This document shows positions 34,762-43,924 of a stretch of DNA of 64,000 nucleotides, in pieces. The translations under genes were made by a program, and so were the position numbers. Every line of letters begins with the position of its first letter. Positions within the stretch are counted from its first letter, which is position 1. Below the pieces are notes generated by a model. That model was not told where the DNA came from and searched no databases. It saw only the letters and a list, made by a program, of their open reading frames with translations. Source of the stretch: Diphasiastrum complanatum (taxonomy: Eukaryota; Streptophyta; Lycopodiopsida; Lycopodiales; Lycopodiaceae); contig CM055102.1 of NCBI GenBank assembly GCA_029204225.1, forward strand, positions 34,158,585 to 34,222,584, in the 5' to 3' direction.

Positions 34762-35435
34762 TTGTGTTTCAGGTTATGAAGGAGAAAATCATATCTATCA
34801 ATGATTTGGTGAAGATATCAAGTCTAGAGCATGCTAGAGAGGATTCTACACCAAAATCGGATTTTTTGCTTTTGTAAATTGGATCTTTTGTAGATCAAAA
34901 CACTAAATACGTCAATATACTTGTTCAATTCCATTTTTTTAATTCACATGCTGGATTTGGCCGATTTTTGGATCATTGGTTCAGCCTAAGTGGTGGCTTA
35001 TAGATTGCATATCAAATTTTTAGCATTTGCATGTAGATTTGGAATAGTCAATTTTTTGTGATTTTGTCAAAACCCTATTTTTGATTGGATCTCTAGATAG
35101 TGAGGTTGCTGGACTTCATTTGAGTGTGTTTCAATCTTAGGAAGTGGCAAAGTCATTAGATTGAGGATAGATCATAGGTTGATCAAGATTCCATGATTCT
35201 ATGTGTTGATTTGCTTGGATAAGTGCTAGAAGAGAATTTGTGAGATAGTTTCAAATCTTGGTGATTTCTTTTGAAAGCATTTGTTGTTGTTCAAAGGAGT
35301 GCTTTGTGCATTGAAGCAGGTTGAAAGAGAAGATCAGGTCATTGCTACATGGCAACCTCAATTGGAGTCATGTTGGAAGCCAATGATAGGTTTACCTCAA
35401 CTAGCTATTCATTATGGAAATTGAGGATAGAGTAA
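34762..35435 (+). pseudogene. Copia leader and gag start, family B
   Basis: A leader of about 590 bp, then an ATG at 35349 reading MATSIGVMLEANDRFTSTSY and SLWKLRI. It is cut at about 35436 by a minus-strand gypsy gag fragment. This is the 5' end of an element whose rest is not next to it. Confidence 0.78.
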
Positions 35436-36190
35436 ACCTGAGAATTAAAACTTTATACATTACGTTATTCCTTGTTCGCTTCTCCATGGAAATTTTCCAA
35501 TGTTTTGATCTTCTCATAAAATTGCAACTGCAACTTTTCCATCATTTTTTGTTGGGTCTTCCCAAGTTTCTCGAACTCATTGAGCATCATTTCTGCAGTA
35601 GCATTGGCATTCGTTGATGCAATAGTGGTGGATGTTGTAGTAGTCCGCCCTGCTGTATAAGGCAACATACTGACATTCGGCTCATCATCCTCCCGAATTG
35701 CATCGTCCATCGCATTTTGCAAAAGTGCGTACTCATTATGGCGTTTCAGCTCACGTCTGATCCGTTTAGGTAGACCTGACAAAAACCACATAATCATGGC
35801 ATTTTCATTAATCAGCTCAGGCTCACATTCAGCCATTTCACCCTTTCGATGTAATCTCGAACCATTTCTCGCTTTTACATTTTAATTTTACTTAAAAGTA
35901 GGAAAGGGTCTTCCATAAACTTCCGCGGTTTGAACCGTGTGATAAGGGCTCGTTTAACAACCTCCCAATATATACGCTCAGTTTCATCTTGGTTATAGTA
36001 CCAATATTGTGTTGCGCCTGTTAAGGCCACAGGAGCCAGCTTAAGTTTATCTTGAGGATAAATCTCACCATAGACCTCACAGGATTCAGCATAGATCTGA
36101 AGAAATCTAACTGGAAAAACACTATTGTGTAGATCGATCTTTTTATGAACAATTTTATATTGGGATTTTAGATGCCGTTGAAGATAGAAA
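35436..36190 (-). pseudogene. Ty3/gypsy gag fragment
   Basis: The minus strand reads NSVFPVRFLQIYAESCEVYG, LAPVALTGATQYWYY, VVKRALITRFKPRKFMEDPF, a TAA stop, then REMVRDYIERVKWLN. From 35836 it continues MIMWFLSGLPKRIRREL and NAMDDAIREDDEPN. This matches gag at 7939-8520 in layout (IERFKRLKVEC, IGLPKAVRREL, MDDAIREEDE), but it is a different, more diverged family. Confidence 0.82.
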
Positions 36191-36485
36191 AGTAGCTACT
36201 TGCTATGTACCATAATGGTATGCCCTTACCGTGCTTGATGGGACCCACTGTGATATGCCTATATAGTGGTGGGGTTTCCCTCTTTTCATTCACTCAGTCT
36301 ACCTGGGAGTTGGTGGATCGAGAGCACATGCATGAGCCGGGATGTATCTCCAGGCCAGGAGATGTGTGCTAGGGAGAGCCGAATGTGATGGCTGGTGGTA
36401 TGGGATGCCAGTTATTGTAGGAGGCTCAATTGGGCATGACTATGTCGATAGCTCCAGTGGATGGCGGTGGATCGGTTGTGACCCT
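36191..36485. other. Short region, probable copia leader
   Basis: GC-richer than its surroundings, with TCCAGGCCAGGAGA and GGATCGAGAGC words. It leads into a plus-strand copia gag; no gene by itself. Confidence 0.35.
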
Positions 36486-37160
36486 ATGGATGTTAGAATT
36501 ATTGATAAGTTCAACAGATCAAACTTTTATATCTGGAAGTTGAAGCTTAGGATGATGCTTAATATCAATCACACTGAATGTGGCTGATTCCCAGATATCC
36601 CATGTTACCACTTGCAAATCCTCTAATGAAGCATTAGGATGCATTATTCAAGATAATGATGTTGTAATGACCTTGCTTTCTTCTTTACCAAAGTCTTATG
36701 AGCACTTTGTTGTAATGATCGCCACTCAACTTGACCTGACTCTTCAAAAGGTCATTGGTCATCGTCTTCAAGAAGAGACGTGGAGAAAGATCAGTGATCT
36801 ATCCATCAAAGATAAGTCTCCGGCACTATACACCAAGAAGAAAGATAATTTCAAGGGCAAAAATCAAATGCAGAAGCAGCATCAGCAGAAGCCTCAAACT
36901 TAACCAGAGAGCAGTGGATCGAGAAAGAAACTCATTTGTAGATATTGTAAGAGGGTGAACCACGACATCAAGAATTGTCGGATTCGAATCTACAACGAGG
37001 CAAAGAAGCAAAAACACCAACAAGCGAACTCTACCAATGCAACGGAATTTAAGGAGCAAACCCATGATGATGACAAACCATCATAAATGTTAATGGCTTA
37101 CAATCGTAACAATGCAAACTACGACAGTTGGTGCATAATTTATCATCAAACGACATATCT
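36486..37160 (+). pseudogene. Copia gag fragment (family D, copy 1)
   Basis: The plus strand reads MDVRIIDKFNRSNFYIWKLK, then after a break VVMTLLSSLPKSYEHFVVMI, LQEETWRKISDLSIKDKS and an intact CCHC knuckle CRYCKRVNHDIKNC. It has TAA stops at about 36901 and 37084. The second copy of this family is at 43925. Confidence 0.83.
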
Positions 37161-37659
37161 GTTGGGGGGAGGAAGCCCGAACATCAACATAGATTTGACT
37201 TTCTAACATACTTGAATACAGAAATTGCTTGCCCCAAGAAGAAAGAATTGAGACGATTATTGTTGGAAAAATGAAACGATCTATTTCCTCATTGGGTTGA
37301 ACTACACCTATTAGATTCAAGCTCAAAATAAATCTATGAGCTCTACTTGATTCAAACTTTGAAAAAATCAAAATCTATATGATTAATTACGTAGCCAAAC
37401 ACGAAAGAAGCATTCAACATTCAACATTAGACAATTACGTATTCTATGAATCATTTATTTGCAACATCAAACATAACATAAAATTGCACAATGACACAAA
37501 ACAATTTCTCTTGAAAAAGCTTGATTAGAATGCAATATAGTGTACAAGGCATTCAATATGTCAACGTATATACATTTTGCATCTATGTGCCTTATTGCAG
37601 TTGCATGTCAATGTCTGCCATATTGTCTGTAGGATATTCGTTAGAGACATTGTCTTATG
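37161..37659. other. AT-rich sequence, no gene seen
   Basis: No motif or ORF that I can support. Confidence 0.35.
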
Positions 37660-37850
37660 ATAATTGCTCCTAGGTCGTAATCTGAGCATAATACCTCGTA
37701 AGAGGGTTTTCTTGTGGTTCTCTTATGGGCAGTGACCGTAATGGCTCGTAAGAGAATTACTTATGGGCCTTTTACGAGTTTCTCTTACCAATTCTTTACG
37801 AGCTATTTGCCGGCTCTTTACGTGTTCCTTACGAGAAGTGCTCATAGCTG
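37660..37850. repeat. Cluster of TTACGAG / CTCGTAA words
   Basis: Short words CTCGTAAG, TTTACGAG and CTTACGAG occur about seven times in both orientations within 190 bp. They may be subterminal repeats of a DNA transposon; no termini are seen. Confidence 0.6.
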
Positions 37851-37929
37851 CAATCATTGTCACATTAGTTTGCATAGTGCAGTAGCTAGTTCATATAGAT
37901 AACTAGCTTTATATAAAGTGGTATCATGC

Positions 37930-38070
37930 TAGTCGAGACAGTCAACAATTTTGTCGATTCAAGATGGAGTTGAGTCGATAGTCGACAATTTATCGATCTG
38001 AGTTGGAGTCGAAACCATCGACAATTGTTGATTCGAGCTGGAGTCGAAACAAACAACAATTTGTCGATGA
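37930..38070. repeat. Tandem GTCGACAATT / GAGTCGA repeats
   Basis: A unit of roughly 45-50 bp with CAACAATTTTGTCGATTC and GGAGTTGAGTCGA-like halves is repeated about three times with substitutions. It contains many TCGA palindromes. Confidence 0.75.
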
Positions 38071-38780
38071 TCGTTTGAGCCTCCATATTTGTTGTCAAGA
38101 CTCCCTCAAGAGTTTGACTGTCACACAAATACATGTTTGTGATTCCCGTGTATTTATGTGGATTGTGGGACAATGCAAGTAAATATGCAACAACATGAAT
38201 GGATCTAGATTAGCCATGGGATTTAGGGAGAGATGGAATTAATCCAGCAATAATACCCCTGGCCGTTCTTTCAATTCTAACAAATTCAATTTTGCTAGTC
38301 TGCTAATATCATTTAATTGATTTAATTGAGTATCACTATAGGCGTCTATGACAATCATGATGAATGTAAAATTTTAGACATCTATGACTTGGCATACAAT
38401 CATTGATATGATATTCAACATAAATTAGTGAACGATTGAATGGCCATAACAAATGACATTCAAATCGTTGAAAACAAAATAGACAGAAAACAAAGATTGC
38501 ATTCTAGAAAAATAAATATATACAATCTTACATGTACACAACCCATTTTTGAGATTTTTACTGATCATATGAATATGGATTGTTACAGTCAAGATGTGTC
38601 GATAAAATAGTAATGTATTGCAACTTCTACACTTGCAAGAAATAAGGATCTCATTTTTTATTTACATTAGGGACAATAATCTGCATACTAATCACATGGG
38701 CCTACCAACCATGGGCCTACTTTATCTAATTTGAATTTGGATAATAAATGCTTTGGCCTCCAAATGATCAATTCAGTGCT
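38071..38780. other. AT-rich sequence, no gene seen
   Basis: No motif or ORF that I can support. Confidence 0.35.
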
Positions 38781-39175
38781 ATCCTTGCTTTTTGCTGTTA
38801 TTAGTGAACATGTTGTTGCTTCTGCTATGGTTAGTTCACGTTGCTATCTTGCTTTTTGATATCAGTTCATCTACTATCTTGTTTTCTGCTACGATTGCTT
38901 TCTGCTATCATTGAACATATCAGTGCTTTTAGCTATGATCAGTTCACGTTGCTATATTGCTTTATGCTATCAATTCATCTGCTATCTTGCTTTCTTCTAT
39001 CTTGCTTTTTGCTACGATTGCATTCTGCTATCAATTCATTCCAATTTGCTTTCTTGCTTTCTTGTTTTTTTTTTGGTTCATTGCTATCGTTCCTTTCTGC
39101 TCTCACAACATTTCTATCGTTGCTTTCTACTATCGTTCTTTCTATTGGTGTTGCTTTCTCGATCATTTGTTGTAA
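38781..39175. repeat. Imperfect repeats of TTGCTTTCTGCTATC
   Basis: The word TGCTATCTTGCTTT and its variants TTGCTTTCTGCTATC and GCTACGATTGC recur throughout, giving Leu/Ser/Cys-rich open frames in several phases. The frames reflect the repeat, not a protein. Confidence 0.7.
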
Positions 39176-39178
39176 AAG

Positions 39179-39484
39179 ATGAGGACATCTGCAAGGAAGT
39201 GCAAAGCCACCTCTAAGGCGACTGCTGAAAATCTTGAGACATCAAGCGCACCTCCCAGCCCACACAAACGGCCACGGACCAGCTACCATGATGGATCACT
39301 AGCTAGGATGGGTGTCATGGATCAATCCGAGACCACACATTCACAGCTTGATGGTTCAAGCCACAAGAGAAAGGGTAAATTACATCGTATGATTCTATCT
39401 GTAATCAATTTCGTTACTTTTAGCACTTTTAGTATTATGGTAGTAATTGGGTGCTTTTGGTTCTTAATCTGCAACTATAGCTAG
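39179..39484 (+). other. Short ORF, possible first exon before helicase
   Basis: A plus-strand ORF of 101 codons: a basic N-terminus (MRTSARKCKATSKAT, SPHKRPRTSYHDG, SHKRKGK), then a hydrophobic stretch that probably reads into an intron at GTAAATT (39375). A basic, Lys/Arg-rich start is common in Helitron Rep-Hel proteins, and a helicase follows 50 bp downstream. The link is inference. Confidence 0.35.
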
Positions 39485-39524
39485 TTTTAGGTCTTCATCG
39501 GCTACTTTAGCTGATTTTGGAACA

Positions 39525-40693
39525 TTGAATGAAAGATCGACTTGCAACATCTCGAAACAGTCTCCGTTAGGTAAGCTTTTGATGGCATGTCGACTCATTA
39601 TTTGGGACGAGGCTCCCATGGAATATAAGTATGCCATCGAGTGTGTGGATCAGTCTCTACGAGACATATTGGGTATTGATACTCCATTTGGAAGGATTCC
39701 AATCACTTTTGGTGGTGATTTCCATCATGTGCTCCCGGTGGTACGACGGGACAGTCGTGCATAGATTGTGAGCACTTCACTAAAGTATTCACATTTGTGG
39801 AAATATATGGAGGTGTACAAATTGTCAATGAACATTAGCGTTATGGATGTTGAGGGAGCCGATAGGAATGAGCAACTGTTGAGGTTCACAGAGTATTTGT
39901 TGAGTATTGGAGATGGTCGTGAGCCCACATTTGTGCAGTGTGGTTTGGATTTGATTTCTTTGCCAGAATGTATGTGTCTAAGGACAAATTATGTGTGTGA
40001 ATTGATTTCGTTCACTTTCCTCAATATTGCACAACGTTAGATGGTTGTTTTTTAAGAAGCCATGCAATATTGACTCTATTGAATGAAAACGTAAACGAGA
40101 TCAACTCAAAAGTTATTGAGAAACTTCCTGGTGATGCTTGTATATTTTATAGAGCTGATAGCATGGTTGAGCATGATGACTCTAATGTGTATCCAGTAGA
40201 GTTTTTGAATAGCTTGCAACTGAGTGGATGTCTTCCACATAGATTGGTGTTGAAGGTTGGCATGATAGTGATGTTGTTGTAGTCTATTGCATCACACAAA
40301 GGACTATGCAATGGTACGAGACTCATCATTTGTATATTGAGTAGACAAGTTGTAGACACGGAGATAGTTACCAATAGGAATATTGGGAGTAGAGTCCTCA
40401 TTCCATGGATTCCTTTAGTGACGCGTGCTTCAGACTAGCCGTTTGAATTACAACGAGTACAATTTCCTATTAGAGTGGCTTTCGCCATGACAATAAACAA
40501 GGCACAAGGGCAGACTATGGAGGCCATTGGATTGTACTTGCCACGTCCCGTATTTAGTCATGGTCAGTTGTATGTCACATTATCGAATGCAAGAAGTGTA
40601 CGAGTGTTGATTACTGATACTGATGGTCGATTTACAGATGTGGCAGGAGTGGCAAGGTGCACTCAAAATATTGTGTATTCCAAAGTGTTGTAG
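39525..40693 (+). pseudogene. Helitron-type PIF1 helicase
   Basis: The plus strand reads STCNISKQS, then Walker-B-like LIIWDEAPMEYKYAIECVD, GIDTPFGRIPITFGGDFHHV and LPVVRRDSRA. A TAG at 39762 is followed in the same frame by YKLSMNISVMD. After a frameshift near 40050 come LNENVNEINSKVIEKLPGD, YPVEFLNSLQLSGCLPHRL, KVGMIVML, then FAMTINKAQGQTMEAIGLYL and RPVFSHGQLYVTLSNARS. These are the ordered motifs of the PIF1-like helicase of plant Helitrons. The ATP-binding GKT loop and the Rep domain are missing. Three in-frame stops and one frameshift make it inactive. No Helitron CTRR terminus with hairpin was found. Confidence 0.87.
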
Positions 40694-40699
40694 TATTTG

Positions 40700-40975
40700 T
40701 TTTGGAGTAAGGGTTAAGGGTTAGGGCTACATTAGCTTTAGGGTTAGAATTAGAGTGAAGTTAGAGTTAGATTAGGATTATGGTTTTAGTTAGGGTTTAC
40801 ATTAGCATAAGATATTAAATAGAACAAGATTAGGGTTATATCAGAGTTAGTGTTAGGTAGAGCAGAGTTAGAGCTACATAAGGGTTAGGGTTAGAGTTAG
40901 AGTTAGGGTTAGAGTGGCATTATGTAATAGATAGAGCAGGGTTAGGGTTACATTAGGATTTAGGATTAGAGTTAG
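40700..40975. repeat. Degenerate TTAGGG-like array
   Basis: Directly downstream of the helicase, words GGGTTAGGGTT, TTAGAGTTAG and TTAGGATTA recur over about 275 bp. The longest perfect stretches are only two to three units. It resembles interstitial telomere-like DNA or a simple G-rich microsatellite; the usual plant telomere unit TTTAGGG appears only once or twice. Confidence 0.65.
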
Positions 40976-41719
40976 GATACACAAATTGATGCTATCTACA
41001 AAAACATGGTTATCAAAATCAAACATAAAAAAATTTGAATCATGCTGTCTAGAAGCATTAGAAAGCAGTGCTGTAGAAGATGCACTTGTTGTCTTCTTGG
41101 AATGTCTTGCCATTTGAGAAAGTCTACGGTGACTGTCAATGATAGCATTTCCTTGAGGTGGATTGTAGCGTCCATTTTTCACATTAACATTTCTCATATG
41201 CATCAATAAATCTGAACTAGACCCATTTAGCCGAGATACATCATTGTTAACCACATCGTTTACCCCAGTTAGGATGTCTGAGTTGTATGTCGGTCGTGTC
41301 AGATCAGAACCAATTACATCATCCACGCCTGTAAAAACATCAGAGTTGTATAGAGCTGGTCTTGTACCATTGCTATCAGTCACGTCATGAGCATTGATAT
41401 CATCCACACTAGTGAAAACATCTGAACTATACCTAATTTGTTTGAAGTTTGCACTATTATTATGATTGTCATCTTCCACGCCAGTGAGGAAATCAAAATT
41501 ATATGTTGTTTTTGTCAATGTTCTCTCGTTGTGATTGTAGGTAATCGTACATTGCATACTTGATGATCTGTTGTAATTGCAATCATAATAAGTGTAATAC
41601 TCATTCGTTGTCTCGTCGAACGATACGTGCCTAGTATTTGTAGCATGTAAAGAAAGTTTCGATACACATCATATCATTGACCTATTCGATGAGTAAAATG
41701 GGACTCCGTCATCTGCCAT
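40874..41719 (-). pseudogene. Unrecognised repeat-protein ORF
   Basis: The annotatable ORF starts at the ATG at 41557 (227 codons). The same frame extends upstream to an ATG at 41719 (MADDGVPFYSSNRSMI) with a single TGA at codon 17, giving about 281 codons. At 41222-41503 it holds four spaced repeats of the type YNSDVFTGVDD (residues 19, 43, 70 and 91 of the shorter ORF; spacing 24, 27 and 21). A Ser/His/Lys-rich part follows (DSHRRLSQMARHSKKT). The C-terminus is only the translated TTAGGG-like array. The start is 11 bp from the plus-strand ORF at 41730, head to head. I know no family with this repeat. A gene is plausible but not proven. Confidence 0.4.
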
Positions 41720-41729
41720 GGCATTTTGA

Positions 41730-42973
41730 ATGGTTCCTTCATTTGTTACCGATATTAACTTTACATACTGGAAAGAAGAATCAAGATCACATTTAGAGCA
41801 ATCATTGTGCCTTATTATTGATGACATGAATCAAAATACAACAACGTTGTCCCATTTCAAAAAGACCTTATCAAGATTGGAGGGTAATTGTTTTTTGAAA
41901 ATGCATGTTTGTGGAGTGCTAGTTCACGGATTCAAATTGCTTTGTGATGTGTGGATAGACACCTTGCATCTGCATGACAGGAATCAGGTTGTCACATCCA
42001 TTATGCAAGCAATACGAAAGGTGCAACTCGCACACGACAACCTCCCTCCCATCTTACGTATTCAGGCTGACAACTATTGGCAACTATTGGAGGAAATATA
42101 AAAATAGGTTCATCTTTGGTCTTTGTTCTATGTTGGAGGCACATAACATATTTCAGATTGTTGAAATGGGATTTTTGATGGTCAGACACACACATGAAGA
42201 TCAGGTTTGTAGTGTAATCTTTAGGGCATTGAAATGTAAACATGTTCTTACCATGCCTGATATGCTAGGACGAATTGGCCAAAAGATAGGTGGTGGTCGT
42301 ATTGAAAGTATTGAAGTTGAGTTGTTAGAACAAATGGTGGATTGGAAAAGATTCATAGAGCCAATTTATTGTTCGTGGAAATGGTCTAGAAAGACACACC
42401 AATACTCACTACTTTCGTTTTCAAATGTTGAATAATGAACCAACCATGCAGTGGCAATATTATTGCATTGATGGAGACAATACATGGAGTAAACCTTTCA
42501 GATTGTTACACTCTTTGCCTTCAAAAGAGGAAGTGATCTTTTTGGCGCCCACAAATAAATTCTTACCTCGTTGTTATTGTGGACGGAAAGGAGATGCACC
42601 ATTGTCGGAATTCATACCCAGTAGAGAGGTTGCAATGGACAAATTTGTTGCAATACGACCTCCAGATAAAGATGTTGCAGTGAGAGCTCCATTTTGGATG
42701 GAAAAGGTTGTCGGAGTAGGGACCGATGTTGATGGTATGGTCACTTCACTCAAAGCATTATGGTACAAACCTAAATCCACTCGGAGAGGTGGAAACAATC
42801 CAATCGACAACAAAGAATTATACAAAGATTGTCTTTTAAAAGACTGGGTTCCAAACAATGACGATATAGAAGACGTAGATATTGATGTTGTGATTTATGC
42901 ATGGAAAACCAAGGCAAAAAAGATGGTAAAGAAACATGGATATGATGTTGAAAGATCAATATCTATTCCATAA
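41730..42973 (+). pseudogene. HTHED-motif protein (DUF7869-like), broken
   Basis: Three consecutive frames make one protein of about 410 residues: LCLIIDDMNQNTTTLSHFKK and MHVCGVLVHGFKLLCDVWID; then RLTTIGNYW and KNRFIFGLCSMLEAHNIFQI followed by MGFLMVRHTHEDQV; then THYFRFQMLNNEPTMQWQYY, VAVRAPFWMEKVVGVGTD, LKALWYKP and DVDIDVVIYAW. Asp in LIIDD, Asp in QADN and HTHED are spaced like acidic residues of RNase H-fold nucleases, but this is inference. It resembles uncharacterised proteins I recall as DUF7869 (HTHEDID motif). The first break is a 10 bp tandem duplication at 42071-42090, the second a frame change near 42380. The C-terminal PFW/KVV part also occurs at 18254-18904. Confidence 0.6.
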
Positions 42974-43798
42974 ATCTCTCGAGCACACATCAAAGAGTAA
43001 CTGTACAAATTGGTTGATGCATGTGCAGCTGATGTTGATGAGTACTAGGTTTAGGTTGTAAATTTTTTAGTTGCGGTTCTAGCCTAACAATTTTGTAAAA
43101 AGCCGATTTTTTGTATGCTAGGGTGTGGGCATTTCACCCCAAGTTAATTCTATTCCATGGCATGTGTATTGTAAGACCATGAGGAAGTTGTAATGTGGAA
43201 AGTTTACGACTTTTAGAGATTCTAAAGGATCCAAATATTTGCTAATTTGCAATCTTTAGAATAGAATAATTTAGTCTAAAAGGTTAAACTTGTGCATATT
43301 CTACTCTTTGGTCTTGGAAAATGCACAATGTGCAATATGATCATACATTTTGGTTCAAGGTCTAAAATTGTGCCAAAGAGGTGCACATTTTGTAATAGTC
43401 ATTCAACAATTAGAAAGCAATCCTCGCCCATATACATATGCACATACTTTTCAATAAAAAAATTTGCAGTTTCGGTTACTGAACCCATGTGTCTTTTTTG
43501 TGTTTTCTTGCTATGAGAATCTGGATGATATTGCAACATATTGATTGTAACATATTACTAGTTTGTTATCTTAAATTAGTTTCTTTCTCTCATTTCATGA
43601 ACCTTTGTATACGCAACTAAATTTGAAGATCCCAATGTTATATGTCTCTTGAGATGTCATTGTAGGTAGTGAATGTAAGTTCTATAAGCGATACACTAAA
43701 TTTATAGATATGAATTTAAAATTATAATTGAAATATCAAAACGAGAGCATCTAAATATGTGGTCAATGTGGAACCAAATTTGATTTCCATGTTCTATC

Positions 43799-43800
<2 letters not shown>
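42974..43800. other. No gene seen
   Basis: AT-rich sequence downstream of the HTHED pseudogene; probably includes its 3' untranslated part. No clear terminus. Confidence 0.35.
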
Positions 43801-43839
<39 letters not shown>

Positions 43840-43865
43840 GGGGGGGGGGGGGGGGGGGGGGGGGG
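43801..43865. repeat. (GT)15 (GA)4 and a 27-G run
   Basis: Three simple tracts in a row, ending in an uninterrupted run of 27 G. Such a run can form G-quadruplex DNA and is prone to sequencing error. Confidence 0.97.
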
Positions 43866-43924
43866 CTAAATCCTAAAAAAAGTCCAATTGTTTTGCCAAA
43901 GTCCAAAATTAATTGATACTATGT

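Noticed and set aside
37930-38070. CRISPR-like array of short repeats
   Set aside because: The units are imperfect, contiguous and without unique spacers, and the context is a plant nuclear genome.
38841-39216. Hydrophobic Leu/Cys-rich ORFs in several frames, looking like membrane proteins
   Set aside because: All derive from the TTGCTTTCTGCTATC repeat; three frames are open at once and none has a domain.
40700-40975. A true telomere or chromosome end
   Set aside because: The array is short, degenerate and flanked by unique sequence on both sides, so at most it is interstitial telomere-like DNA.
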